Positions 15,475-23,966 of a DNA stretch of 38,733 bases are shown here, piece after piece. Made by a program: the position numbers and the translations under genes. The DNA is taken from NCBI GenBank assembly GCA_020249465.1, contig JADCFP010000019.1, positions 1 through 38,733 of the forward strand, in the 5' to 3' direction. Below the pieces are notes generated by a model. It was not told where the DNA came from and did no database searches. It was given only the letters and a program-made list of their open reading frames with translations. The stretch's first letter is position 1; each line of letters starts with the position of its first letter. This DNA comes from Roseomonas sp. GTDB taxonomy: Bacteria > Pseudomonadota > Alphaproteobacteria > Acetobacterales > Acetobacteraceae.

Positions 15475-15651
15475 TCATTCCCCTTTCTTCGCGCCGTCGG
15501 TGATGGCGCGCAGCTTCGCTTTTTCTAAGGCCAGCCGCGCGCGTTCCGCCTTGGTCTGCCCGTATGTGGCGCGGTTTTCGGCAGCCTTGGCTTTGGCGGC
15601 ATCGCGCGCCTTAGCCTTTCGGGCGCGCTTCAGGTTGACGATTTCAGCCAT
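15475..15651 (-). CDS. DUF4169-family small basic protein
   Basis: A 58-aa protein starting MAEIVNLKRARKAKARDAAK, which is the conserved beginning of DUF4169. It is very rich in Lys, Arg and Ala, so it is probably helical and may bind nucleic acid; the function is unknown. The ATG at 15651 is preferred over an upstream TTG at 15678 because family members begin at MAEIVNL. It is divergent from the dienelactone hydrolase gene 41 bases away. Confidence 0.8.
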   Translation of the reverse strand: MAEIVNLKRARKAKARDAAKAKAAENRATYGQTKAERARLALEKAKLRAITDGAKKGE

Positions 15652-15692
15652 GCCATCAGGATAAGCCCATCTCACCAAGAAGGAAAACGCCC

Positions 15693-16358
15693 ATGCCCAT
15701 GATCTCTCTCACCGCCGCCGATGGTTTTCGCCTGCAAGCCTATCGAACCGGCCCGCAGGATGCCGCGCGCGCCCTGGTGGTGACGCAGGAAATCTTTGGC
15801 GTGAACCGCCATATCCGCAAGCTGTGCGATGATTTCGCGGCAGCTGGTTACGCGGTCATCGCGCCGCAGCTTTTTGACCGTGCCGAGCGTAATATGGAGC
15901 TTGGCTATGACGCTGCCGATCTGGCGCGCGGGCGCGAATTGCGTGGCAAGATTGATGCGGGCAAGACGGTGCTTGATATCCTGGCCGCCGCCGCTGCTCT
16001 GCCCCGCCAGGCCAAGCGCGGCATTGTCGGCTATTGCTGGGGCGGCACGGTCGCCTGGCATGGTGCGACGCGCACCAGCGCCTTTTCGGCCTCGGTCGGC
16101 TGGTATGGCGGCGGGATTGCAGCGGCGAAGGATGAGGTGCCGAATTGCCCCACGCAACTGCATTTCGGCGAAACCGATGCGTCAATCCCCATGACCGACG
16201 TGGACGCGATCCGCGCCGCGCGCAAGGAAGTGGAAATCTTCGTCTATATGGGCGCCGGCCACGGCTTTGGCTGTGATGAGCGCGGGTCTTATGTCGCGAA
16301 GGATGCCGCACTCGCCCAGGAACGCACGCTGGCGTTTTTTACCAAGCATCTCGGCTGA
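15693..16358 (+). CDS. Dienelactone hydrolase family protein
   Basis: A 221-aa alpha/beta hydrolase. The catalytic triad is Cys115 (GYCWGG), Asp162 (GETDASIP) and His190 (GAGHGF), and Glu33 (TQEIFG) is the residue that activates the cysteine in this family. These enzymes open dienelactones or related carboxymethylene lactones, but many homologues have other ester substrates. No aromatic degradation genes are adjacent, so the substrate is open. AGAAGGAAAA lies before the ATG. A strong hairpin follows the stop. Confidence 0.93.
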   Translation: MPMISLTAADGFRLQAYRTGPQDAARALVVTQEIFGVNRHIRKLCDDFAAAGYAVIAPQLFDRAERNMELGYDAADLARGRELRGKIDAGKTVLDILAAAAALPRQAKRGIVGYCWGGTVAWHGATRTSAFSASVGWYGGGIAAAKDEVPNCPTQLHFGETDASIPMTDVDAIRAARKEVEIFVYMGAGHGFGCDERGSYVAKDAALAQERTLAFFTKHLG

Positions 16359-16363
16359 AAATA

Positions 16364-16389
16364 GGCGCGCGGGGGCTGCCCCCGCGCCC
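16364..16389 (-). terminator. Terminator between dienelactone hydrolase and phasin genes
   Basis: GCGCGGGGGC (16367-16376) pairs with GCCCCCGCGC (16378-16387), with the apex bases forming a three-base loop in practice. Read on the minus strand the stem is followed by CTATTTT, so it best serves the phasin transcript and may also block read-through from the plus side. Confidence 0.7.
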
Positions 16390-16395
16390 ACCAGA

Positions 16396-16830
16396 TCACG
16401 CCTTCTTGTCGGTGGAGAGGTTCTTCACCTCCTCCATCGCTTCGGAAAAGCGCTTATGCAGGACTGAAAGCGCTTCACCGCTGGATTTCTGGATCAGATC
16501 GGCCAATTCCTGCATCTGCCCAACGGCGCGTTCATAAGCGGCCTTGGCCATTTCGGCGCGCTTTGTCGCCTGTTCCTGCATATCGCCCGGGCTTGCCATG
16601 CTGCGCATCGCGTCCTGCATTTCCGCGACCGATTGCTGGACAATTTCCATATGCCGCTCGGCAACCGCGCGCGCCCCTTCCAGCGCGACCTTATTGGCCG
16701 CCGTGATGGCTTCCAGATTCTTCTGCTGCGCCTTGGCGAGTTCTGTCATATCCGGCATGGCGGGCATGCGAAACTCGGCCATGATTTTGGTGATGTCGAG
16801 GTTGGGCTTGAAGCTGAAGGGATCGGACAT
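16396..16830 (-). CDS. Phasin family protein
   Basis: A 144-aa helical protein. MSDPFSFKPNLDITKIMAEF at the N-terminus, the central amphipathic helices (AQQKNLEAITAANKVALEGA, then MEIVQQSVAEMQDAM) and a Lys-rich tail match bacterial phasins, which coat polyhydroxyalkanoate granules. There is no signal or membrane segment. The ATG at 16830 is used because homology begins there and CGGAG precedes it; the open frame upstream overlaps the TetR gene. It lies 49 bases downstream of the TetR gene on the same strand, so that regulator might control it. No PHA synthase is in the window. Confidence 0.88.
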   Translation of the reverse strand: MSDPFSFKPNLDITKIMAEFRMPAMPDMTELAKAQQKNLEAITAANKVALEGARAVAERHMEIVQQSVAEMQDAMRSMASPGDMQEQATKRAEMAKAAYERAVGQMQELADLIQKSSGEALSVLHKRFSEAMEEVKNLSTDKKA

Positions 16831-16879
16831 GAGGGGTCTCCGGGGGTGAAACCCCAGTATAGACCGCCTGCGCGGAAGG

Positions 16880-17497
16880 TCACGAAGTTTCGGCGGCTTC
16901 CCCGGCCGGTGGCGGCGTGGCCTCGCCCCGCAATAGCTCAAGCGGGCGGGCGATGCGTTCTGCCCGATCCAGCGCTGCATCCAAGGCCGCCATGGTGCTG
17001 CCCATATCGGGGCTGTCATCGCGCGCCCAGGCGCGGATGGTGGCAAGCCAAACACCGGTCAGGCCCAAAGCCAGCACCCTTGCCTCGCAGCTTTTCGCCT
17101 CAACCTCCGCCGCTTCCAGCATCCAGCGCATGGCAATGCCGATATGGGGCGCGAGTGCCAGCGCCAGCGCAGGATCGCGGCGCATATCTTCGAACAGGCG
17201 GAGAATACCCTCCCGGTGCGGCTGCATGGCATCCAGCCGGCGCATCAGCACATCAAAAATCCTATCGCGCGCAGACCCGCCCTGGCCTGGAATAGTGCCG
17301 GCCAGCACGGCCTGATCCATCAGGCGGCCATGGAGCAGCAAAAGATCAAGCCGGGTCGGGAAGCGTTCGCGCAGGCTGGCGGCTTCCACGCCCGCCTCAG
17401 AGGCAAGCCGGCGCATCGTCAGCCCAGGCCAACCATGCGCGGCAATCATGCGCCAGAGTGCGGCGATAAGACTTTCATCATGAGAACGCTGGGACAT
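16880..17497 (-). CDS. TetR-family-like transcriptional regulator
   Basis: A 205-aa protein. The N-terminal HTH (about residues 8-55) contains ALWRMIAAHGWPGLTMRRLA and SEAGVEAASLRERFPTRLDLL, the usual TetR pattern. The C-terminal ligand domain (RDRIFDVLMRRLDAMQPHRE) also recalls TetR/COQ9-like proteins. The ATG at 17497 is chosen; the in-frame upstream ATG at 17545 adds a hydrophobic stretch (FLWRVIAFLAYLP) not expected in TetR proteins. No clear Shine-Dalgarno is visible. It probably forms a transcription unit with the phasin gene. Confidence 0.82.
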   Translation of the reverse strand: MSQRSHDESLIAALWRMIAAHGWPGLTMRRLASEAGVEAASLRERFPTRLDLLLLHGRLMDQAVLAGTIPGQGGSARDRIFDVLMRRLDAMQPHREGILRLFEDMRRDPALALALAPHIGIAMRWMLEAAEVEAKSCEARVLALGLTGVWLATIRAWARDDSPDMGSTMAALDAALDRAERIARPLELLRGEATPPPAGEAAETS

Positions 17498-17633
17498 GGC
17501 GGGAAGATAAGCCAAGAAGGCTATAACGCGCCAGAGGAAGATCAAGGGATGCCTGCCAGTGTCGCGGGCAAGCGCTCATTAGCCTCGACCTGCACTTGCT
17601 TCCTCTGCACCCACAACAGGCTATTGAACCAGG

Positions 17634-18563
17634 TCAAAGCGCGCCAAAAGCACGGAAGGCCGCGAGAAGGCTGGCCTCTGATTTCGCGGGCGCATAGGCG
17701 GCAGCCGTTTCGCGGCCGGCGGCGATCATGGAGGCTATCAAGGGATCGTTCTGGCGCAGCCCCTCCAAAACCTCAGCGAGGGCATCAATCACGCCTTCCA
17801 GCTCATCATGGCCGAACCAGCGGCCATTGGCGGCATTGGCGTAGTCGAGCCCGCCCCAGCCATGATAACCGACAACAGCGCAACCTGATGCCATGGCTTC
17901 AATTGGGGTCAGACCAAAGGATTCCCGATGGGATAAGCTGAGGAAAACGGCGCTACCAGCCATCGTCTCGGCGACGGCGTTTTCGGGCATGTTTTCAATA
18001 CGCGCCACCGGGATGGAGGCAAACTGCGGGTACAAATGCCTGAAGCCGGCGATGATTACCTCATATTCGGATGGCAGTTTGCGCGGAACGGTGCAGATGC
18101 GTAGCCGTTTTACGCCAGGGCAGAAGATCGCGCCATTGACCGACACCTGGACAAGATGGGTGGAAGCCGAACCGCTCACGCGCCGGACAAGCCTTGCGCT
18201 GCCAGCACCCACGGTCATGACACCATCCCAGACAAAAGACGCTGGATCAGCAAAACGCTTCCTCAGGTAATGAAAGGGATTTTGACAGAAAAGAATACGC
18301 CTTGGCGTGACACCTTCCAGTAATTCCAGCGCCGCAGAAGCCGGGACATCTTCGGGCAATACCACGAGGTCATTCGCACCAAGTGGCGGACGATCATGGC
18401 AATGCGGCGCGTCGGATTCGAACCAGGTGGGGCGCCCGTGGCGCTGCCAGACGACCGCATCCACCCCATGGCGCGCCAGCATGCAGGCGGCCTGGTAGAT
18501 CATCTTCTGACCGCCAGAAACCACATTGCTGCGAAACGGGAGCGCGAAAACAACACGCGGCAT
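17634..18563 (-). CDS. Glycosyltransferase, GT4-like C-terminal domain
   Basis: A 309-aa protein whose C-terminal half has the GT-B retaining glycosyltransferase signature E-x7-E (Glu214 and Glu222 in ESFGLTPIEAMASGCAVVGY). The N-terminus VVFALPFRSNVVSGGQKMIY contains a GG loop like those of GT4 enzymes, but the protein is shorter than the usual 350-400 residues. It would transfer a sugar from a nucleotide donor to glycan or LPS; the acceptor is unknown. The ATG at 18563 is chosen over one at 18599, because homology starts at MPRVVFAL. It stands alone with no other polysaccharide genes beside it. Confidence 0.85.
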   Translation of the reverse strand: MPRVVFALPFRSNVVSGGQKMIYQAACMLARHGVDAVVWQRHGRPTWFESDAPHCHDRPPLGANDLVVLPEDVPASAALELLEGVTPRRILFCQNPFHYLRKRFADPASFVWDGVMTVGAGSARLVRRVSGSASTHLVQVSVNGAIFCPGVKRLRICTVPRKLPSEYEVIIAGFRHLYPQFASIPVARIENMPENAVAETMAGSAVFLSLSHRESFGLTPIEAMASGCAVVGYHGWGGLDYANAANGRWFGHDELEGVIDALAEVLEGLRQNDPLIASMIAAGRETAAAYAPAKSEASLLAAFRAFGAL

Positions 18564-18661
18564 GCCGAAAGAACCTTTGCCAAAATAAGCAAGCAACATT
18601 CCAAAGACTGGTCGGTTTTGCGGCGATGCGCCAGACCTTTCGCGGGCGCGGCTGCCCGGCG

Positions 18662-19474
18662 CTACCCCGCCAATTCGCGCGCGCGATCAGTCGCGGCCTG
18701 GATCGCCCGCGACATCGCCTTGGGCCAGGCATCCGGTTCCATCAAGACCGCGAGTGCACGTTCCGTGGTCCCCTTGGGGCTGGTCACGGCGCGGCGCAGA
18801 TCCGCTGCATCCTGTTCACTGGCACCAAGCAGAGCGCCAGACCCCGCCACCGTCGCGCGCGCCATGCGCCGCGCCAGGTCGCGCGGCAGGCCCTGCTCCA
18901 CGGCGGCGGCTTCCAATACCTCGGCCAGCAGAAACACATAGGCCGGGCCGCCGCCCGAGACTGCGGTGACGGGATTGATCTGATCTTCCTGCTCCACCCA
19001 GGCCACTTCGCCGATGGCGGCGAGCAAAGCATCGGCCAGCACATGTTGCGCAGGCGTCACCCCCGGCCCGGCAAAGGCCGCCGTGAAACCTTGGCGGATG
19101 GCCGCTGGCGTATTCGGCATGGCGCGCACGACTGCGGTGTTGTCACCAAGCGTCGCCTGCATGGAAGCAATGGACCGCCCGGCCATGATGGAAAGAAACA
19201 AGGCACCCTGCCCGGCAAAGCGCGCATAGGCCGGCAGGCTTGCCGGGGCTTCCTGCGGCTTGATCGCGGCCACCACGGCGGCGGGGCGGAAATCGGCTGG
19301 GATCGCCCCGGCATCCGCCACCACGCGCACCCAGCCTGCGAAGGCGGCAACTGCCGGCGCATGGGGTTCCACCACCACGGCATCAGACAAACCTTGTTCC
19401 AGCCAGCCGGACAGCATCGCGCCGCCCATCTTGCCGCAGCCAATCAGAAGGATCGGGGGTAGTTTTTCGCTCAT
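18662..19474 (-). CDS. proC: Pyrroline-5-carboxylate reductase
   Basis: A 270-aa NAD(P)H enzyme that makes proline from pyrroline-5-carboxylate. The nucleotide-binding motif IGCGKMGGAML is at 11-21, the family blocks AVVRAMPNTPA and SGGGPAYVFLLAEVLEAAAV are present, and the C-terminus carries TSPKGTTERAL. Its length is normal. It follows the YbjN-like gene by 55 bases on the same strand, in an order (ubiK, ybjN, proC) that I recall as common in this group. Confidence 0.96.
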   Translation of the reverse strand: MSEKLPPILLIGCGKMGGAMLSGWLEQGLSDAVVVEPHAPAVAAFAGWVRVVADAGAIPADFRPAAVVAAIKPQEAPASLPAYARFAGQGALFLSIMAGRSIASMQATLGDNTAVVRAMPNTPAAIRQGFTAAFAGPGVTPAQHVLADALLAAIGEVAWVEQEDQINPVTAVSGGGPAYVFLLAEVLEAAAVEQGLPRDLARRMARATVAGSGALLGASEQDAADLRRAVTSPKGTTERALAVLMEPDAWPKAMSRAIQAATDRARELAG

Positions 19475-19498
19475 GCCCCCAGATTGCCCATGAAATCA

Positions 19499-19522
19499 GG
19501 CGCGGGCAATCACCCCCGCGCC
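19499..19522 (-). promoter_or_regulatory. Hairpin in the ybjN-proC gap
   Basis: GGCGCGGG (19499-19506) pairs perfectly with CCCGCGCC (19515-19522) around eight bases. No T-tract follows on the minus strand, so it is more likely an mRNA-stabilising element than a full terminator. Confidence 0.45.
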
Positions 19523-19529
19523 GATACCC

Positions 19530-20033
19530 CTACGCTTCGCCCACGCAATCCAGCATGGCGGCCGCCAGCGCATCGGCCGGGCTTTTCCCGCCCCAGAGCA
19601 CGAATTGGAAAGCCGGGAAAAAGCGCTCGCACTCCGTCAGCGCAATATCCACCATGTCTTCCAGGCTTTCAGCGGAGGCGCCCTGCGCCCCGCGCAGCAG
19701 CACTGAATGGCGGAACACTGGTACGCCTTCTTCCGATTCAATGCCGAAATGCCCGATCCACAGCCGATCATTGGCCAGCGCCAGCAATTCATACAGCTTT
19801 TCCCGCCGCGCCGCCGGCACTTTCAGGTCAAAGGCGCAGGTGAAGGCCATGGCGCTCATCTCGGACGACCAGGAGAAATGCAGCCCGTAATCGCACCATT
19901 TCCCCGGTGCCTCGGCGGCCATTTCCTCATCGGAGCGGCGTTCAAACACCCATTCATTGCCTGAGATGATCTGTTCCAGCACGTCCAAGGGATTGATAAC
20001 GCGATCAATTTCAGTGTGTAATGAGGCTGACAT
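19530..20033 (-). CDS. YbjN domain-containing protein
   Basis: A 167-aa acidic cytoplasmic protein related to YbjN, a fold also seen in type III secretion chaperones and of unclear role. The segments FSWSSEMSAMAFTCAFDLKV, LYELLALANDRLWIGHFGI and RHSVLLRGAQGASAESLEDM match the family as I know it in alphaproteobacteria. The start is the ATG at 20033. A purine-rich AAAGGGGG precedes it by about eight bases. It is probably co-transcribed with proC. Confidence 0.82.
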   Translation of the reverse strand: MSASLHTEIDRVINPLDVLEQIISGNEWVFERRSDEEMAAEAPGKWCDYGLHFSWSSEMSAMAFTCAFDLKVPAARREKLYELLALANDRLWIGHFGIESEEGVPVFRHSVLLRGAQGASAESLEDMVDIALTECERFFPAFQFVLWGGKSPADALAAAMLDCVGEA

Positions 20034-20166
20034 CGGAAATTCCCCCTTTCCGATCAGCCAGCCTGCACCCCAACATCTGGTGTGCGAATCGGGCCGGCGA
20101 CCACAAGGGGGAGATTACGCAGGTGCGGAATCCCACTGCAAGGGCGAACAGGTTACAATCCTGTCT

Positions 20167-20457
20167 TCACGTATTGGATGAGGATTTGCCGCCCGATTTC
20201 GGCATATGACGCGCTTCTAGCGCTGCGACCCGCGCGGCCAGGTCCTCGGCTTGTTCCCGGGCGCGACGCGCCACATCCATGGCAGCGTCCAGTTCTTCCC
20301 GCCGGACCAGATCAAACCGCCGGACCACAGCTTCGACCTGCGCTTTGGCAACGGCTTCAATCTCCGCGCGGATGCCGGTCAGCACCGAAAAGGCACCGCC
20401 CGCCATGCCGGCCAAATCATCCATCATGCGCCCGCGCCCGCTACCCTGATCCTTCAT
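20167..20457 (-). CDS. UbiK-like accessory factor (BMFP domain)
   Basis: A 96-aa protein with a central amphipathic part (MMDDLAGMAGGAFSVLTGIR) and a C-terminal coiled coil (EELDAAMDVARRAREQAEDL, then AARVAALEAR). This is the pattern of the BMFP/UbiK family, which supports ubiquinone biosynthesis and binds membranes. The ATG at 20457 has AAAGGAC upstream and starts MKDQGSGRGR; the ATG at 20427 (MMDDLAGM) is an alternative. It is divergent from hldD. Confidence 0.8.
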   Translation of the reverse strand: MKDQGSGRGRMMDDLAGMAGGAFSVLTGIRAEIEAVAKAQVEAVVRRFDLVRREELDAAMDVARRAREQAEDLAARVAALEARHMPKSGGKSSSNT

Positions 20458-20552
20458 CGCCTTGTCCTTTCGGCCCTTGCTTGCCGGTCTATCCACCCAC
20501 GGCCTATACGCTTGAGACCGTTCGCTCAAGGCCGAGGTTGCAAAGACCGCCC

Positions 20553-21536
20553 ATGCATATTGTCACCGGCGGGGCCGGTTTCATCGGCTCCAACCTGGTT
20601 GCAGCACTTTGCGCCCGCGGGGCGGAGGTGATGGTCGTGGACCGCCTGCGCCAGGGGGTGAAGTGGCGCAACCTGGCCAAGCACCCGATTGCCGGCGTGA
20701 TCCCGCCTGAGGGGCTGTGGGATTTCCTGACCTCCGGCGCGCCGGTCGAAGCCGTGTTCCATATGGGCGCGATCAGCGCCACCACGGAAACTGATGGCGA
20801 TCTGGTGGCTTCGGTGAATATCGCCCTGTCGCAACGCCTGTGGGATTGGTGTGCCAAACGCGGCGTGCCCTTTATCTACGCTTCTTCCGCCGCGACCTAT
20901 GGCGATGGAAAGCTTGGCTTTGACGATGACGCATCCGAAGCGGCTTTGGCGAAGCTGCGTCCCTTGAATCTTTATGGCTGGTCGAAGCTCGCTTTCGATC
21001 GGCGCGTGGCGCAGATGCTGACGCGCGGGCAGGCGCGGCCACCGCAATGGGCCGGCTTGCGCTTCTTCAATGTCTATGGCCCGAATGAACACCATAAGGG
21101 CCGCATGGCGAGTGTGGTTTTGCATAAATTCCGCCAGATCATGGCTGGGGAAGCGGCGACACTTTTCGCCTCTGACCGCGAAGCTGTTGCGGATGGCGAA
21201 CAGCAGCGCGATTTCGTGCATGTAGATGATTGTGTGGCGGCGATGCTTTGGCTGCATGACAATCCTGGCACTTCCGGCCTGTTCAATATCGGCAGCGGCC
21301 AGGCGCGGAGCTTTCTTGACCTGGCGCGCGCCATTTACGCGGCTTTGGACCGTGCGCCTGATATCCGCTTTGTGCCGATGCCGGATGATCTGAAGGGCGG
21401 CTACCAGTATTTCACCGAAGCGCGCATGGAACGCCTGCGCGCGGCTGGCTTTCGCAAGAACCCAATCACGCTGGAAGCCGGTGTTTCATCCTATGTGCGT
21501 GATGTGCTGCTACGGGCCGAGGATCCTTTCGCCTGA
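20553..21536 (+). CDS. hldD: ADP-L-glycero-D-manno-heptose 6-epimerase
   Basis: A 327-aa short-chain-dehydrogenase-fold epimerase for the last step of ADP-heptose synthesis for LPS. The cofactor motif is TGGAGFIGSNLV (5-16), the active site contains SSAATYG (111-117) and Tyr141/Lys145 in YGWSK, and FNVYGPNEHHKGRMASV is the hallmark HldD block. The ATG at 20553 starts the Rossmann motif directly; the open frame runs further upstream without homology. The stop shares one base with the lgt start. Confidence 0.94.
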   Translation: MHIVTGGAGFIGSNLVAALCARGAEVMVVDRLRQGVKWRNLAKHPIAGVIPPEGLWDFLTSGAPVEAVFHMGAISATTETDGDLVASVNIALSQRLWDWCAKRGVPFIYASSAATYGDGKLGFDDDASEAALAKLRPLNLYGWSKLAFDRRVAQMLTRGQARPPQWAGLRFFNVYGPNEHHKGRMASVVLHKFRQIMAGEAATLFASDREAVADGEQQRDFVHVDDCVAAMLWLHDNPGTSGLFNIGSGQARSFLDLARAIYAALDRAPDIRFVPMPDDLKGGYQYFTEARMERLRAAGFRKNPITLEAGVSSYVRDVLLRAEDPFA

Positions 21537-22333
21537 TGTTCTTCGCCATGCCCTTTCCGATGATTGATCCGGTGCTGGTGCAGATCGGCCCCTTCGCCAT
21601 TCGCTGGTATGCGCTCGCCTATATCGTCGGGATCGTGCTGGGCTGGCGGCTCGCGCGGCGGCTGGTGGTGCTGGGTCCGAAAGTGGCGACGCCCGAACAG
21701 GTGGATGATTTCGTCACCTGGGTGACACTCGGCATTATTCTGGGTGGGCGTTTTGGTTATGTGATTTTCTATCGCCCCGATATTTTCCTGCGGGCGCCTT
21801 GGGAGATCCTCTATTTGTGGCAGGGCGGCATGTCCTTCCATGGCGGGGCGCTTGGGGTGATTCTGGCGCTCTATTTCTTCACGCGGCGCCAGGGACTGGA
21901 TTGGGTAGCGTTTTCGGATCGCGTGGTTTGCGTGGTGCCGATTGGGATTTTCCTGGGGCGGCTTGCGAATTTCATCAATGGCGAGCTTTGGGGCCGCGTG
22001 AGTGACGTGCCCTGGGCCATGGTTTTTCCCGGCGCAGGGCCTGATCCGCGCCACCCTTCGCAGCTTTACCAAGCGGGGCTTGAGGGTTTGTGCCTGTTCA
22101 TCCTGCTGATGCTGCTGGTCTCCCGCCCATCCATCCGCGCCCGTGTTGGCGTGCTTTCAGGCGTATTTCTGGCCGGTTATGGCGTGGCGCGGTTTACCGG
22201 CGAGTTTTTCCGCCAGCCCGACGCGCATTTGGGGTTTCTGTTCGCCGGCGCGACCATGGGGCAATTGCTGTCACTGCCGATGGTTGCGGTCGGGGTTTGG
22301 TTGGTGGCGCGCGGCATGCGGCGCGACGCTTGA
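21536..22333 (+). CDS. lgt: Phosphatidylglycerol-prolipoprotein diacylglyceryl transferase
   Basis: A 265-aa inner-membrane enzyme that adds diacylglycerol to the lipobox cysteine of prolipoproteins. The signature GRLANFINGELWGR is at 141-154, with MSFHGG (His102) and HPSQLYQA near 173-180. Seven hydrophobic spans are visible. The ATG at 21536 overlaps the hldD TGA; an ATG at 21548 (MPFPM) is a possible alternative. The two genes are translationally coupled. Confidence 0.96.
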   Translation: MFFAMPFPMIDPVLVQIGPFAIRWYALAYIVGIVLGWRLARRLVVLGPKVATPEQVDDFVTWVTLGIILGGRFGYVIFYRPDIFLRAPWEILYLWQGGMSFHGGALGVILALYFFTRRQGLDWVAFSDRVVCVVPIGIFLGRLANFINGELWGRVSDVPWAMVFPGAGPDPRHPSQLYQAGLEGLCLFILLMLLVSRPSIRARVGVLSGVFLAGYGVARFTGEFFRQPDAHLGFLFAGATMGQLLSLPMVAVGVWLVARGMRRDA

Positions 22334-22443
22334 TTTCGGGAGATCAACGCGCATCCTATGGCCTCGGATGAAAAGGCCGGGCAAGATGTTATGATGTTGT
22401 CGGCTGTTAAGACATACCTCGACCATCACCGACTGGAACCCTG

Positions 22444-23280
22444 ATGCAAGACAATACTCGCCTGACCGGCAAGGTCGCGATCGTCACTGGCGCCGGCTCT
22501 CGAAACCCTGGTGCGGGCGCAACCAATATCGGCAATGGACGCGCCATTGCGGTACTGATGGCAGCACGCGGCGCCAAGGTACTGCTTTTGGATGTGGACC
22601 GTGCGGCCTTGGAAGAAACTGCGCGCTTGATCGCGGAAGAAGGCGGGGTTTGTGCCATTGCGGAGGCGGATGTCTCAAAGGCTGATGAGTGCGCGGCAGC
22701 GGTGGCGGACGCCGCCCGACTTTGGGGGCGCGTGGATATCCTTGTGAATAATGTCGGCATCAGCGGCCCCGCCGGCAATGCGGAGGGCGTTGATCCCGAA
22801 GCCTGGGATTATGCCATGCAGGTCAATGTGAAATCCGTGATGCTCATGGCGAAATATGCCGTGCCGGAGATGCGGAAATCGGGCGGCGGGGCGATTGTGA
22901 ATCTGTCTTCGGTTGCCGGGCTGCGCGCTGGGCATCCGGGCTTGCTCTACGCCACGACCAAGGGTGCCATTGTGCAAATGACGCGGGCCATGGCCGGGCA
23001 TCACGGGGTGGATAACATCCGCGTCAATGCGGTGGCACCTGGCTATGTTTATACGCCCATGGTTGCATCGCGCGGCATGACGGAAGAACTACGCCAGCAG
23101 CGCGCGCAATCGGGCATGTTGAAGTTTGAAGGCAGCGCCTGGGATGTTGCGGAGGCTGCCTGTTTTCTGGCCTCGCCAGCCGCGCGCTGGATCACGGGTC
23201 AGACGCTGCCGGTGGATGCCGGGCGTTCGGCGGGCAATGCGGCAGGTGCTTCGCCGAAGCCGGCTGGGGCGCTGCGTTAG
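22444..23280 (+). CDS. SDR-family oxidoreductase with enlarged glycine loop
   Basis: A 278-aa classical short-chain dehydrogenase/reductase. NNVG (102-105), the catalytic Ser155/156 (NLSSVAG), Tyr169 and Lys173 (YATTK) and the WITGQTLPVDAG tail are all present. The cofactor loop reads TGAGSRNPGAGATNIGNG (15-32), about nine residues longer than the normal TGxxxGxG. A D at 50-52 (LLLDVDR) suggests NAD(H) preference. The substrate is unknown. Its 3' end overlaps that of the convergent protease gene by four bases. The start ATG follows GGAACCCTG. Confidence 0.9.
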   Translation: MQDNTRLTGKVAIVTGAGSRNPGAGATNIGNGRAIAVLMAARGAKVLLLDVDRAALEETARLIAEEGGVCAIAEADVSKADECAAAVADAARLWGRVDILVNNVGISGPAGNAEGVDPEAWDYAMQVNVKSVMLMAKYAVPEMRKSGGGAIVNLSSVAGLRAGHPGLLYATTKGAIVQMTRAMAGHHGVDNIRVNAVAPGYVYTPMVASRGMTEELRQQRAQSGMLKFEGSAWDVAEAACFLASPAARWITGQTLPVDAGRSAGNAAGASPKPAGALR

Positions 23281-23966
23281 GGAGCGGGAATAACCAAGGC
23301 CGGCACGGCAAGCCCTCCGGCCCGGCCCAGGATGCCCTTGCTCTGCACGCCAATGATCGCAAAGCCACCATCGGCGCTACGCAGCAACAAGGGACCACCT
23401 GAAGACCCCATCGTGCCGGCGCAATCATGCGCGAGCATCACGCCTTCCCTTTCAATCCGGCGCAGCCCCAGATAGCGACAGGCTGGGTCCACCAGCAGCG
23501 CACCGGGCGCATCACGCTGAAAGCCAGGCAGGGAAAGGATACTGCGTTCTGGCGGCGTTTCGCGCAGCAGGGGCAAGACGCGCCCCGCGCCAATCGGCGC
23601 ATTCAGCGACACCAGCGCCCAATCGGATGCCCAGGGTGCTTCGCGGGCAGGATCAAAGCCCGCACCGACACGCAGCGCCACACCGCGTGCCTCTGCACCG
23701 CCGATTGAAACACGAATCCGCGCTGCGGGCAGCAAACCGGTTCCGGCTTCATCCTTCAGGCAATGCGCCGCAGTCAGTACCACCGCAGGGGCCACCATGG
23801 CGCCTGTGCAAAGCCCCGCACCTTCGGCTTCAATCAGGGCCACCGCATGCCAGGGCGGATGCGCTGCCGGCACCGGCAGGCGCGGATCGGGCCCAGCATT
23901 CATCCCCGCGACCTGTGCCAAACCTGGACTGGCCAGGCCCAGCAGCAGCGCGATGATCAAGCGCAT
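23277..23966 (-). CDS. Trypsin-like serine protease (S1 family)
   Basis: A 229-aa secreted protease. A signal peptide (MRLIIALLLGLASPGLAQ) is followed by the chymotrypsin-type triad His68 (TAAHC), Asp115 (SDWALV) and Ser189 (GSSGGP). Cys53-Cys69 and Cys163-Cys182 may form disulfides. All catalytic residues are present, so it is probably an active periplasmic or secreted endopeptidase. The start overlaps the end of the sirtuin gene by ten bases, and it is the last gene of a three-gene operon. Confidence 0.88.
   Translation of the reverse strand: MRLIIALLLGLASPGLAQVAGMNAGPDPRLPVPAAHPPWHAVALIEAEGAGLCTGAMVAPAVVLTAAHCLKDEAGTGLLPAARIRVSIGGAEARGVALRVGAGFDPAREAPWASDWALVSLNAPIGAGRVLPLLRETPPERSILSLPGFQRDAPGALLVDPACRYLGLRRIEREGVMLAHDCAGTMGSSGGPLLLRSADGGFAIIGVQSKGILGRAGGLAVPALVIPAP

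Noticed and set aside
20082-20552. N-terminal extension of the epimerase HldD
   Set aside because: The extra 157 codons overlap the divergent UbiK-like gene and show no homology. The Rossmann motif starts at the ATG at 20553.
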